Source: Brevundimonas sp. UBA5936
Lineage (GTDB): Bacteria > Pseudomonadota > Alphaproteobacteria > Caulobacterales > Caulobacteraceae
NCBI GenBank assembly: GCA_002430835.1
Contig: DJDA01000030.1
Span: forward strand, 1 to 16,604
DNA length: 16,604 nt
Direction of reading: 5' to 3'
Shown here: piece by piece, positions 1 through 7,622 of the stretch
Numbering within the stretch: position 1 is the first letter of the stretch
How the letters are laid out: the number at the start of each line of letters is the position of its first letter
Made by a program: the position numbers and the translations under genes
Notes under the pieces: generated by a model
The model's input: only the letters and a program-made list of their open reading frames with translations
Database searches by the model: none
What the model was told of the DNA's origin: nothing

Positions 1-383
1 TGGCCGGGGTCGACACGATCTCGCGCTTCGGCCAGGCCTTCAACGACAACCGCTATTTCCACATCACCTGGTTGGTCCTGCCGGTGATCGGTCTGTTGGA
101 GCGCGCGGGCCTGCAGGAGCGCGCGCGTGACCTGGTGACCAAGGTCAAGGCGGCGACCGCCGGGCGGGTCGACAGCCAGTACAACGTCGCCCAGCTGCTG
201 GAGAAGGGCGACCAGGGCGTGGCCCCCAATCGGGTCGAGGCGTTCAAGTGGTACATGATCGCGGCGCGGCGCGGCGACCAGCAGGCCCTGGCCTCGGTGC
301 AGCGCCTGACCTCGGGCCTGTCGGCGGCCGATCGCCGCACGGCGCGCGAGGCCGCCGACGCCTTTACCGCGCCGGCCGCCTGA
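1..383 (+). CDS. Sel1-repeat protein, C-terminal part (5' end outside window)
   Basis: The frame is open from base 3 to the TGA at 381-383, and its beginning lies left of the window. About 126 residues are visible. The segment from about Ser-Gln-Tyr-Asn-Val-Ala-Gln to Ala-Ala-Arg-Arg-Gly-Asp has the spacing and residues of a Sel1-like (TPR-type) repeat: a helix with AQLLEKG, a G-V-A-P-N turn, then EAFKWYMIAARRGD. Sel1 repeats are protein-interaction scaffolds, often exported or envelope-associated in alphaproteobacteria. Upstream of the repeat is a mixed hydrophobic stretch (HITWLVLPVIGLLERAG) that could be a helix of an earlier repeat rather than a membrane span. The tail is rich in Ala and Arg. 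No partner or enzymatic domain is visible. Reading frame and repeat type are well supported; the specific role is unknown. Confidence 0.8.
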   Translation, partial: AGVDTISRFGQAFNDNRYFHITWLVLPVIGLLERAGLQERARDLVTKVKAATAGRVDSQYNVAQLLEKGDQGVAPNRVEAFKWYMIAARRGDQQALASVQRLTSGLSAADRRTAREAADAFTAPAA

Positions 384-499
384 TCGGCGCACGACGCGTT
401 CAACCGGGGGTGGCGGTTCGCCGCAGGGGCCGCTAAGACCGGAAGCCTAGTCGCCTTTCCGGCGCCGATTGCCTGTCCTTCCAGCCGAAGGCGCGTGCC

Positions 500-1423
500 G
501 TGGATATTTACCTGCCGATCGCCGAAGTCTCGGTGAACTGGCCGCTCCTGGTTCTGCTGGGGGCGCTGGTTGGATTCGTGTCCGGTCTGTTCGGCATCGG
601 CGGCGGTTTCCTGATGGCGCCGGTTCTGGTCTTTCTGGGCATCCCGCCGACGGTGGCGGTGGCCAGCCAGGCCAGCCACGTCGTCGCCTCCTCGACCTCG
701 GGCGTCATCCGCTATTCAGGCATGAAGGCGGTCGATTATCGCATCGGCGGCATCATGGCTGTCGGCGGGGCGCTGGGCGCCGTGCTGGGCGTCGAGCTGT
801 TCCGCTATCTGCGCCTGCTGGGTCAAGCCGACCTGGTGGTGGCCTTGTCCTATCTGCTGTTCCTGGGCTCGATCGGCAGCATGATGCTGTACGAAAGCCT
901 GACGCAGATCCTGCACCGCGTCCGGGGCGAGACGCCGCCGCGCAAGGAACGTCGCCGCCCCATGTGGCTGTACGGCCTGCCGTTCAAGATGCGTTTCCCG
1001 CGCTCGGGTCTCTACATCAGCGCCATTCCGCCGTTCGGCCTGGGCGTGTTTGCAGGGATTTTGTCGGCCATCATGGGGGTGGGCGGCGGCTTCATCCTGG
1101 TGCCGGCCATGCTCTATGTGCTGCGGATGAAGGCCAGCGTGGTGGTCGGCACCAGCCTGTTCCAGATCATCATCACCACGGCCATCACCACCGTGCTTCA
1201 GGCCGGGCGCAACCAGACGGTGGACATCGTCCTGTCGACCATCCTGCTGCTGGGCGGGGTGGTGGGGGCCCAGTACGGTGCCAAGCTGTCGGGTCGGTTC
1301 CGCGCCGAGGAAATGCGTGCGGCGCTGGGGCTGATCGTCCTGCTGGTCGGCATCCAGATGGGGCTGGAGCTGTTCGTGCGGCCCAGCGACCTGTTCCTGC
1401 TGGCGCCGGGGGTGGCGGACTGA
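500..1423 (+). CDS. TauE/SafE (DUF81) family membrane transporter
   Basis: The 307-residue inner-membrane protein has two homologous halves, as in the TauE/SafE family of putative sulfite/organosulfonate or other small-anion exporters. The family's glycine signature appears twice, as GLFGIGGGFLMAP at residues 29-41 and IMGVGGGFILVP at 191-202. About eight hydrophobic segments surround these motifs, and a basic loop (GETPPRKERRRP, 143-154) separates the halves. GTG at 500 is chosen because GAAGG lies about 8 bases upstream and an in-frame stop at 434 leaves no better start. The stop shares one base with the next gene's ATG, so the two are almost certainly co-translated. The substrate cannot be read from sequence. 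The alternative reading is a generic 'permease' of the same fold. Confidence 0.9.
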   Translation: MDIYLPIAEVSVNWPLLVLLGALVGFVSGLFGIGGGFLMAPVLVFLGIPPTVAVASQASHVVASSTSGVIRYSGMKAVDYRIGGIMAVGGALGAVLGVELFRYLRLLGQADLVVALSYLLFLGSIGSMMLYESLTQILHRVRGETPPRKERRRPMWLYGLPFKMRFPRSGLYISAIPPFGLGVFAGILSAIMGVGGGFILVPAMLYVLRMKASVVVGTSLFQIIITTAITTVLQAGRNQTVDIVLSTILLLGGVVGAQYGAKLSGRFRAEEMRAALGLIVLLVGIQMGLELFVRPSDLFLLAPGVAD

Positions 1424-2241
1424 TGTTCCAGATCCTGCCGCCGGAGCCGCCGCCCGTCGTCGCCGCGCCCGAGATCATCATCGAACGCTCCGCCGCCACG
1501 ACCGAAGACGTGCGGGTCGCCGCCGCCCTGACAGACGCGCGGGTGGATGTGGACTCAGGCTTCAAGGGCGCTTCGATCGTCCTCTACGGCGCCGTGTTCA
1601 ATCCGACCGACACGCCCGCCGACGTGGTGGTGGTGGTGCGCGGCCCCGACGCCCCGGTCCGCCTGGTCAAGAAGACGCGCAACATGGGGGTCTGGCTGAA
1701 CAGCCGCCCGGTGCTGTTCGAAGGGGCACCCGGTTTCTACATGACCGCCTCGACGCGGCCGCTGAGCGACATCGCCGACTTCGGCCAGTTGCGCCGCCTG
1801 GGCGTGGGTGTCGATCACCTGCGCATCGATGCGCCGGAAGAAGCCCGCACCGTCACCCGCTACGGCGTGCGCGACGTGGTCATCAGCCGTCTGGGCGAGG
1901 ACTATCTGGACTGGCGCCGCGCCGTCATCCGGTTGAAGGAGGCGGCGGCTCTCTATGATACGGACCCCAAGGGGGTGGAGTTCGTCGATCGGGGCCTGTT
2001 CCGCGCCGAGGTCAAGCTGCCCGCCGTGGCCCCGACGGGGAAGTATTACGCCGAGGTCTGGCTGTTTCAGGAGGGGACGCCGGTGTCGGTGTCCAACATG
2101 ACCCTGACCGTCGAAAAGGTGGGGCTGGAGCGCGATATCTATGAGTTCGCCCACAACCGCCCTTGGAGCTACGGCGTGCTGTGCGTGCTGCTGGCGGCGA
2201 TGACGGGCTATGCGGCGTCGCGGGTGTTCCGGAGTAGATAG
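1423..2241 (+). CDS. TIGR02186 / Alph_Pro_TM family membrane-anchored protein
   Basis: This 272-residue protein starts at the ATG overlapping the stop of the transporter gene (TGATG). From about residue 35 it matches the alphaproteobacterial TIGR02186 family as I remember it. There is a beta-rich domain with VDVDSGFKGASIVLYGAVFN (43-60), a strongly hydrophobic strand DVVVVVRGP, a central W-L-N-S-R-P element (91-96) and a GLFRAEVKLPAVAPTGKYYAEVWL region (191-214). A single C-terminal membrane helix at about 249-266 is followed by a short basic tail, RVFRSR. Members are commonly found next to TauE/SafE permeases, so it is probably an accessory subunit of that transporter; this is inference. Unlike relatives I recall, it has no evident signal peptide: the N-terminus is proline-rich (LPPEPPPVV). 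Function is unknown. Confidence 0.8.
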   Translation: MFQILPPEPPPVVAAPEIIIERSAATTEDVRVAAALTDARVDVDSGFKGASIVLYGAVFNPTDTPADVVVVVRGPDAPVRLVKKTRNMGVWLNSRPVLFEGAPGFYMTASTRPLSDIADFGQLRRLGVGVDHLRIDAPEEARTVTRYGVRDVVISRLGEDYLDWRRAVIRLKEAAALYDTDPKGVEFVDRGLFRAEVKLPAVAPTGKYYAEVWLFQEGTPVSVSNMTLTVEKVGLERDIYEFAHNRPWSYGVLCVLLAAMTGYAASRVFRSR

Positions 2242-2247
2242 GCCCTT

Positions 2248-2377
2248 TCCCGCTCATCCCGGCGGACGCCGGGAACCAGTGAGAACCACGCGCTCCGCCT
2301 TTGAAGAAGGTCAAGACTTCCACGCGCGCGGATGCAGCCAAAGAACTGGGTCCCGGCGTCCGCCGGGATGAGCGGGA
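2248..2377. repeat. Long inverted repeat, 33-bp arms (REP-like)
   Basis: Arms at 2248-2280 and 2345-2377 are reverse complements with one mismatch in 33 bases, separated by 64 bp. Each arm contains its own perfect hairpin, CCCGGCG-GA-CGCCGGG (2258-2273 in the left arm). The family 'CCCGGCGnnCGCCGGGATGA' is typical of dispersed intergenic palindromes in alphaproteobacteria, though copy number cannot be tested here. It lies between the TauE/TIGR02186 unit and the convergent fatty-acid operon, and could also help end plus-strand transcription. Confidence 0.85.
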
Positions 2378-2425
2378 GTAGAGGGCGCGCTCAAGCAGCG
2401 AGCGACCGCGTCGCGAGCGTAGTGC

Positions 2426-2460
2426 AAAAAGAAAGGGCGGCCTGCGAAGGCCGCCCTTTC
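2426..2460 (-). terminator. Intrinsic terminator of the thiolase/fadB-like operon
   Basis: A perfect 13-bp stem (2431-2443 with 2448-2460) closes on a 4-base loop. Reading the minus strand, the stem is followed by a T-tract from the A-run at 2426-2430. It begins 22 bases after the stop of the multifunctional enzyme gene, the expected place and orientation for a Rho-independent terminator. Confidence 0.9.
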
Positions 2461-2482
2461 CGTTTCCGTCTGAAGCCGAGCC

Positions 2483-4675
2483 TCAGGCCGCCTTCTTCTC
2501 CGGCGCGAAGCGGCCGTAGAAGGTTTCGTCCTTGGCGGCCATGTCGCGCAGAAGCTGCGGAACCTTGAAGCGGTCGCCGTATTTGGCGGCCAGTTCGTCG
2601 GCCTTGGCCACGAAGGCCTTCAGTCCGGTCTGGTCCATGAAGGTGATGGGGCCGCCGGTCCAGGGCGCGAAGCCCCAGCCCAGAATGGCGCCCAGGTCGC
2701 CCTCGCGCGGGTCGTCGATGACGCCCTCTTCCCAGCAACGGGCCACTTCCACCGCCTGGCGGTACAGCAGGCGGGTCTTCAGCTCGTCGATGGCCTTGAA
2801 CGCCTCGGGGCTCTCGCCGAAGGCGTCGCCCTTGGTGGTCGGGGCCAGTTCGGCCAGACCCGGCCAGATGACCTTGGGCTTCTGGTCGTAGTCGTAGAAG
2901 CCCTTGCCGTTCTTGCGGCCGTAGCGGCCCTGCTCGACCATGGTGGCGACGATCTGTTCGCCTTCGGTCGGAACGTATTCAGCGCCCAGATCCTCCCGGG
3001 TCTGTTTGGCGATCTTGTACGACAGGTCCAGCGCCACGTCGTCGTGCATCTCCAGCGGGCCGCGCGGCATGCCGGTCATACGGCCGACGTTGTCGATCAG
3101 CACGGGCGAATAGCCCTCTTCCAGCATGGCCATGCCTTCCATCAGGAAGGTGGAGAAGCAGCGCGAGGTGTAGAAGCCGCGGCTGTCGTTGACGACGATC
3201 GGCGTCTTCTTGATCTTCAGGACATAGTCCAGCGCCTTGGCCAGGGCCGCGTCGCCGGTCTTTTCGCCCATGATGATCTCGACCAGCATCATCTTGTCGA
3301 CGGGCGAGAAGAAGTGGATGCCGATGAAGTCTTCCGGCCGCACGCTGGCCTCGGCCAGGCCCGAGATCGGCAGGGTCGAGGTGTTGGAGCCGAACACGGC
3401 GCCCTCAGCCAACTGGGCCTCGGCGCGCTTGGTGACGTCGGCCTTGATCTCGCGGTTCTCGAACACGGCCTCGATGACCAGGTCCGAACCCTTGATCAGG
3501 TCATAGTCCGTCGTCGCCGTGACCAGGGCCAGGGTGGCGTCGAACTTCTCCTGGGTCATCTGACCGCGCGACAGGCGCTTCTTCAGCAGTTCCTCGACGT
3601 GGGCCTTGCCCTTGTCGGCGGCTTCCTGGGTCTGGTCGATCAGCACGGTCTCGATGCCGGCCATGACCTGCACATAGGCCACGCCCGCGCCCATCATGCC
3701 GGCGCCCAGGACGCTGACTTTCTTGGGATCAGACTTGGGCACGCCCGCGGGGCGCACGGCGCCCTTGTCCAGTTCCTGCTTGGACAGGAACAGGCTGCGG
3801 ATCATCGCCTGGGCCTGCGGCGTCATCAGGGTCTTGATGAAGTAGCGCGTCTCGATGCGCAGGCCCGCCTCGATCGGCACCTGCACGCCTTCATAGACGG
3901 CCTTCATCATGTTCAGCACGGCCGGATAGTTGCCGTAGGACTGCTTGCGCAGGATGGCGTTGCCCATGATGAAGACCTGGGCGCCCGCCGGGTGGTAGGG
4001 GCCGCCGCCGGGGATCTTGAACTTGGGGTCGTCCCAGGGCTGGACGGCCTTGCCGCCGGCCTTGATCCAGGCCTTGGCGGCCTCGACCGACTGGCCCTTC
4101 TCGACGACCTCATGGACGACGCCGGCGCCCTTGGCGTCGTTCGGGCGCCAGGACTTGCCCTCGGCCATCTGCATCAGGGCGGTCTGCACCCCGATCAGGC
4201 GCGTCAGGCGCTGGGTGCCGCCGCCGCCGGGGAAGAGGCCGACCTTGATCTCGGGCAGGCCCAGCTGAATCTTCGGGTCGTTCTCGACGACGCGATAGTG
4301 GCAGGCCAGGGTGAACTCCAACCCGCCGCCCAGCGCCAGACCGTTGATGGCCGCCGCCACGGGCTTGCCCGAGGTTTCCAGCGCGCGGAAGGCGCCGTTC
4401 AGCGCCCAGCCGGTGTCGAACGCCTTCTGCAGGTCGCCGCCGCCGGCCAGCATGCCTGCGGCCATGTCGCCCAGGTCCGCCCCGGCGCAGAAGCCGGTCG
4501 TCTTGCCCGAGGTCAGGACCACGCCCTTGATGGCGTCGTCGGTCTTGATCTTTTCGACCAGGGCCGGGATCTCGGCGATTACGGCCGAGGTCAGGGTGTT
4601 CATCGAACGGCCCGGCACGTCGAAGGCGACCGTGGCGATGCCGTCGGCGTCGATGTCGATCTTGAAGTTTTCCAT
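2483..4675 (-). CDS. Multifunctional beta-oxidation enzyme: enoyl-CoA hydratase / 3-hydroxyacyl-CoA dehydrogenase
   Basis: This 730-residue FadB/FadJ-like alpha subunit hydrates trans-2-enoyl-CoA and oxidises the L-3-hydroxyacyl-CoA with NAD+ in the cytoplasm. Residues 1-190 are a crotonase fold with GFCAGADL (61-68), LGGGLE (115-120) and GLPEIKVGLFPGGGG (139-153). E120 and E142 match the two catalytic glutamates of this family. The dehydrogenase domain starts near 318 with the NAD motif GAGMMG (324-329), HFFSP with catalytic His454, and VVND around N496. C-terminal dehydrogenase repeats follow, including GRYGRKNGKGFYDY (583-596). ATG at 4675 is preferred because GGAG sits 9 bases upstream. 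The ATG at 4681 has only 3 bases of spacing, and longer starts would run into the upstream thiolase gene. It follows the thiolase stop by 17 bases, so the two form an operon. The symbol could be fadB or fadJ; I leave it open. Confidence 0.95.
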   Translation of the reverse strand: MENFKIDIDADGIATVAFDVPGRSMNTLTSAVIAEIPALVEKIKTDDAIKGVVLTSGKTTGFCAGADLGDMAAGMLAGGGDLQKAFDTGWALNGAFRALETSGKPVAAAINGLALGGGLEFTLACHYRVVENDPKIQLGLPEIKVGLFPGGGGTQRLTRLIGVQTALMQMAEGKSWRPNDAKGAGVVHEVVEKGQSVEAAKAWIKAGGKAVQPWDDPKFKIPGGGPYHPAGAQVFIMGNAILRKQSYGNYPAVLNMMKAVYEGVQVPIEAGLRIETRYFIKTLMTPQAQAMIRSLFLSKQELDKGAVRPAGVPKSDPKKVSVLGAGMMGAGVAYVQVMAGIETVLIDQTQEAADKGKAHVEELLKKRLSRGQMTQEKFDATLALVTATTDYDLIKGSDLVIEAVFENREIKADVTKRAEAQLAEGAVFGSNTSTLPISGLAEASVRPEDFIGIHFFSPVDKMMLVEIIMGEKTGDAALAKALDYVLKIKKTPIVVNDSRGFYTSRCFSTFLMEGMAMLEEGYSPVLIDNVGRMTGMPRGPLEMHDDVALDLSYKIAKQTREDLGAEYVPTEGEQIVATMVEQGRYGRKNGKGFYDYDQKPKVIWPGLAELAPTTKGDAFGESPEAFKAIDELKTRLLYRQAVEVARCWEEGVIDDPREGDLGAILGWGFAPWTGGPITFMDQTGLKAFVAKADELAAKYGDRFKVPQLLRDMAAKDETFYGRFAPEKKAA

Positions 4676-4692
4676 AGTCATTCGCTCCCGGA

Positions 4693-5898
4693 TCAGACGC
4701 GTTCGATGACGGTGGCGGTGCCCATGCCGCCGCCGATGCACAGGGTGGCCAGGGCCGTCGACTTGTTCGAGCGCTCCAGCTCGTCCAGCACCGTGCCCAG
4801 GATCATGGCGCCGGTGGCGCCCAGGGGGTGGCCCATGGCGATGGCGCCGCCGCAGACGTTGATCTTGTCGTGCGGAATATCGAGCGCCTGCATGTAGCGC
4901 AGCACCACGGCCGCGAAGGCCTCGTTCAGTTCATACAGGTCGATGTCGCCCGGCTGCATGCCGAGCTTGCCCAGCAGCTTGCGGGTGACGGGCTCGGGGC
5001 CCGTCAGCATGATCGACGGTTCGGAGCCGATCGAGGCGCCGCCCAGGATCTTCGCGCGGGGCTTCAGGCCCAGGGCCTCGCCCATCTCCTTGGAGCCGAC
5101 CAGGATGCCCGCCGCGCCGTCGACGATGCCGGACGAGTTGCCCGGCGTGTGGACGTGGTTGACGCCCGCCGCCTCGGGGTAGCGCTGGTTGATCACGGCG
5201 TCGAAGCCCATGCCGCCCATCATGACGAAGGAGGGGTTCAGCCCGCCCAGGGTCTGCATGTCCGTCTTCGGACGAATGGTCTCGTCACGGTCCAGCTGGG
5301 TCAGGCCGAGCTGGTTCTTGACCGCGATCACCGATCGATCGAAGCGGCGCTCGGCCCAGGACTGGGCGGCGCGCTTGTGGCTTTCGACCGAATAGGCGTC
5401 CACGTCGTCGCGGCTGAAGCCGTATTTGGTGGCGATCATGTCGGCCGAGACGCCCTGCGGCACGAAATAGGTCGGGAAGGCCGCCGAGGGATCGGTCGGC
5501 CAGGCGCCGCCGTCGGAACCCATCGGCACGCGGCTCATGGCCTCGACGCCGCCGCCGACGGCCATGTCGGCCTCGCCGGACTTCACCTTGGCGGCGGCCA
5601 TGTTCACGGCTTCAAGACCCGAGGCGCAGAAGCGGTTGATCTGCACGCCCGCCGTCTCCTGGCCCCAGCCGGCCGACAGCACGGCGGTGCGGGCGATGTC
5701 CGAGCCCTGCTCGCCGACCGGCGACACCACGCCCAGGATCACGTCATCGACCTTGGAAGTGTCCAGGCCGTTGCGGTCGCGCAGGGCTTCCAGAACCTGG
5801 GTCGCCAGGCTCAGGGCCGTGATCTCGTGCAGGCTGCCGTCCTTCTTGCCCTTGCCGCGCGGGGTGCGCACGGCGTCGTAGATGTAGGCGTCGGCCAT
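4693..5898 (-). CDS. Acetyl-CoA C-acyltransferase (thiolase)
   Basis: The 401-residue thiolase cleaves 3-ketoacyl-CoA to acetyl-CoA and a shortened acyl-CoA, the last step of the beta-oxidation round completed with the downstream hydratase/dehydrogenase. Family residues are all present: nucleophile Cys91 in NRFCASGLEAV, NEAF at 325-328, His357 in GGAIAMGHPLGATGA, and the second catalytic Cys387 in CIGGGMGTA. Length is normal for the family. ATG at 5898 gives the usual MADAYIYDAVRTPRGK start, with only a weak purine-rich ribosome site (AAGAGAGA) about 6-13 bases upstream. It is first in a two-gene operon with a roughly 190-base leader carrying two hairpin units and a putative MerR-type promoter. 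It could be FadA-type or a biosynthetic acetoacetyl-CoA thiolase; pairing with the FadB-like gene favours degradation. Confidence 0.95.
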   Translation of the reverse strand: MADAYIYDAVRTPRGKGKKDGSLHEITALSLATQVLEALRDRNGLDTSKVDDVILGVVSPVGEQGSDIARTAVLSAGWGQETAGVQINRFCASGLEAVNMAAAKVKSGEADMAVGGGVEAMSRVPMGSDGGAWPTDPSAAFPTYFVPQGVSADMIATKYGFSRDDVDAYSVESHKRAAQSWAERRFDRSVIAVKNQLGLTQLDRDETIRPKTDMQTLGGLNPSFVMMGGMGFDAVINQRYPEAAGVNHVHTPGNSSGIVDGAAGILVGSKEMGEALGLKPRAKILGGASIGSEPSIMLTGPEPVTRKLLGKLGMQPGDIDLYELNEAFAAVVLRYMQALDIPHDKINVCGGAIAMGHPLGATGAMILGTVLDELERSNKSTALATLCIGGGMGTATVIERV

Positions 5899-5917
5899 GG
5901 AGCGTCTCTCTTCTTTT

Positions 5918-6018
5918 GTGTCCCTACCGTTCGCTGCGCGGCAGCGAACTGCATGAGGGACGGTTTTCTGGTGTCCCTATCGCTCGGCGCGCGACGCCTC
6001 GCTGCATGAGGGACGGTT
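5918..6018. repeat. Two tandem 48-base hairpin units in the thiolase leader
   Basis: Units at 5918-5965 and 5971-6018 are the same length and share 38 of 48 positions. Both start GTGTCCCTA and end TGCATGAGGGACGGTT, so GTCCCT and AGGGAC pair within each unit. The first unit also holds a perfect 9-bp stem with a 3-base loop, GTTCGCTGC-GCG-GCAGCGAAC (5929-5949). The second has only a shorter GGCG/CGCC stem. The ends are conserved and the middles diverge, which fits a palindromic REP-like element inserted or duplicated in the leader, or a pair of structured regulatory hairpins. Confidence 0.75.
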
Positions 6019-6085
6019 GTCGTCTTGGTTGGGAGGCGGTGGGCGGACGGATCCGATCATCGCGTCTGGAATTGAAACTCAGGTC

Positions 6086-6116
6086 GTTAGAAAGCCGACG
6101 TTTACGTCAACGTCAA
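6086..6116 (-). promoter_or_regulatory. Putative MerR-type promoter/operator of the thiolase operon
   Basis: On the minus strand a -35-like TTGACG (6111-6116) and a -10-like TCTAAC (6086-6091) are 19 bp apart, the over-long spacing typical of MerR-activated promoters. The perfect 18-bp palindrome GACGTTTACGTCAACGTC (6097-6114) overlaps the -35 and fills most of the spacer. From memory it resembles sites assigned to the MerR regulator LiuR, which controls branched-chain amino acid and fatty acid catabolism in proteobacteria. The palindrome is directly visible; the regulator assignment is inference. Confidence 0.5.
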
Positions 6117-6146
6117 GTAACAAGGCGCGTGAGGTCGTCGGATGTG

Positions 6147-6178
6147 AAAAGGGCGGGCCGTTGTGCGCGGCCCGCCCT
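6147..6178 (-). terminator. Intrinsic terminator of the sugar dehydrogenase gene
   Basis: A perfect stem GGGCGGGCCG/CGGCCCGCCC (6151-6160 with 6168-6177), extended by one A-T pair, is followed on the minus strand by TTTT from the A-run 6147-6150. It begins 13 bases past the stop of the sugar dehydrogenase gene and would insulate it from the thiolase operon promoter just downstream. Confidence 0.85.
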
Positions 6179-6190
6179 GTCTTCTTAGCC

Positions 6191-7426
6191 TCAGCGGCGC
6201 GCCAACCGCACCAGCTTGCCGTTCTCCTCGTCGGTGACGACCCAGACGGCGCCGTCAGACCCGACCGCCACGTCGCGTATGCGCTCGCCCAGGCCGGTCA
6301 GCAGCCGCTCTTCGCCGCCCACGCGGCCGTCCTGCAGCACCAGGCGAACCAGATGCTTGCCGCCCAGGCCGCCGATCAGGGCGTTCCCCTTCCAGTCGGG
6401 GAACATGGCGCCGTCGTAGAAGACCATGCCGCCCGGCGCGATCACCGGATCCCAGTAGTAGACGGGCTGGACGGTGCCTTCCTGCGTCGTCGTGGCGCCG
6501 GGGATGGCGTCGCCGCTGTACTCGATGCCGTAGGCTGCGCCCGGCCAGCCGTAGTTGGCGCCCGCCTTCTCCAGGTTCAGCTCGTCGCCGCCGCGCGTGC
6601 CGTGCTCGATGCTCCAGACCGCCCCGGTTCCCGGCTGGACGGCGATGCCCTGCGGGTTGCGGTGGCCGTAGGACCAGATTTCGGGCAGGGCTCCTTCGCG
6701 GCCGACGAAGGGGTTGTCGGACGGGACCGAGCCGTCGGCGTTGATGCGGATGACCTTGCCGTGGTGCGAGGCCAGGCTCTGGGCCGTCGGCCGCATCGGC
6801 TTGTCCGACCGTTCGCCGATGGTGATGTACAGCTTGCCGTCCGGGCCGAAGACCAGGGAGGAGCCGAAATGCTTGTCCCCGTCATAGGTGTCCTTGACCT
6901 GGAAGACGACCTGCACGTTCTCGACGCGGCTCAGATCGTCCGACAGGCGGCCGCGGGCCACGGCCGTGCCGTTGCCGCCGTCTCGCGGCTGGGCGTAGGA
7001 CCAGTAGATCATCCGGTCCTGGGCGAAGGTCGGGCTCAGGATCACGTCCAGCAGGCCGCCCTGGCCGCGCGCCGCCACGGCGGGCAGGCCGCCGATCGGC
7101 GCGCCGATCCGGCCCTGGGCGCTGACCACGCGCATCCGGCCGGGCTTCTCCGTCACCAGCCACTGGCCGTCCGGCAGCAGGGCCAGGCCCCAGGGGTGCT
7201 CCAGACCCTCGGCCACGACGGCGTGTTGCATGGCAATCGTCGTGCTGACCGACGGCGCGCGGGTCTGGCCTTCGAGCGCCGGCTTCTGGTCCGGGTTGTT
7301 GGGCGGGCGGGTCTCGACCGGCGCGCCGGTGGCGGCGGAGGACGGCGCCTCATCCTGACCATTGGCCCCGCAGGCGGCGAGAGCCAGGGCGGCGACGGAA
7401 GCGGCGAAGAGGGCGGGGCGCAGCAT
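6191..7426 (-). CDS. Lipoprotein PQQ-dependent aldose sugar dehydrogenase (GSDH/YliI family)
   Basis: This 411-residue beta-propeller of the soluble glucose/aldose dehydrogenase family probably oxidises aldoses with PQQ on the periplasmic side of a membrane. Family landmarks in order are HPWGLALLPDG (77-87), GQGGLLDV (121-128), the propeller motif with the presumed general base His186 (HFGSSLVFGPDGKLY), GHRNPQG (254-260) with the Arg-Asn pair that contacts PQQ, and an EHGTRGGDELN loop (274-284). ATG at 7426 is chosen because AGGAG lies 5 bases upstream and it opens a lipoprotein signal with lipobox LAAC (Cys19). A low-complexity, Pro-rich linker (20-65) follows. An in-frame ATG further upstream (7531) adds residues with no signal character. 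It is a single-gene unit with its own terminator. Sugar specificity is unknown. Confidence 0.92.
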   Translation of the reverse strand: MLRPALFAASVAALALAACGANGQDEAPSSAATGAPVETRPPNNPDQKPALEGQTRAPSVSTTIAMQHAVVAEGLEHPWGLALLPDGQWLVTEKPGRMRVVSAQGRIGAPIGGLPAVAARGQGGLLDVILSPTFAQDRMIYWSYAQPRDGGNGTAVARGRLSDDLSRVENVQVVFQVKDTYDGDKHFGSSLVFGPDGKLYITIGERSDKPMRPTAQSLASHHGKVIRINADGSVPSDNPFVGREGALPEIWSYGHRNPQGIAVQPGTGAVWSIEHGTRGGDELNLEKAGANYGWPGAAYGIEYSGDAIPGATTTQEGTVQPVYYWDPVIAPGGMVFYDGAMFPDWKGNALIGGLGGKHLVRLVLQDGRVGGEERLLTGLGERIRDVAVGSDGAVWVVTDEENGKLVRLARR

Positions 7427-7622
7427 GGCGGCTCCTGAACAGCGTGGCTTTGAACGGTCAGGATGCAGTGTCGGCGCGCTTTGCGCGAGCCGAAACGCGC
7501 CGCGACCGATAGTCCCGCACGAAATCCGCATCGAAGCGGCTTGAACCGGAGAGAAGGCGGCGATATACGCACCCCTCTCGCGCTCAGGGGTCGTTCTCGA
7601 TCCGGCGCGATGCTCCGTAAGG

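Noticed and set aside
439..462. CCGGAA/TTCCGG hairpin before the TauE start
   Set aside because: Only 6 bp with a 12-base loop, no T-run and no known motif; likely chance in GC-rich DNA.
469..1422. N-terminal extension of the TIGR02186 frame across the transporter gene
   Set aside because: It reads the TauE gene out of frame and gives Arg/Gly/Pro-rich sequence. The ATG at 1423 begins the protein-like part.
3044..4897. Long plus-strand open frame opposite the hydratase/dehydrogenase and thiolase genes
   Set aside because: Low-complexity His/Gly/Leu/Asp composition, spans two real genes on the other strand, and has no recognisable domain.
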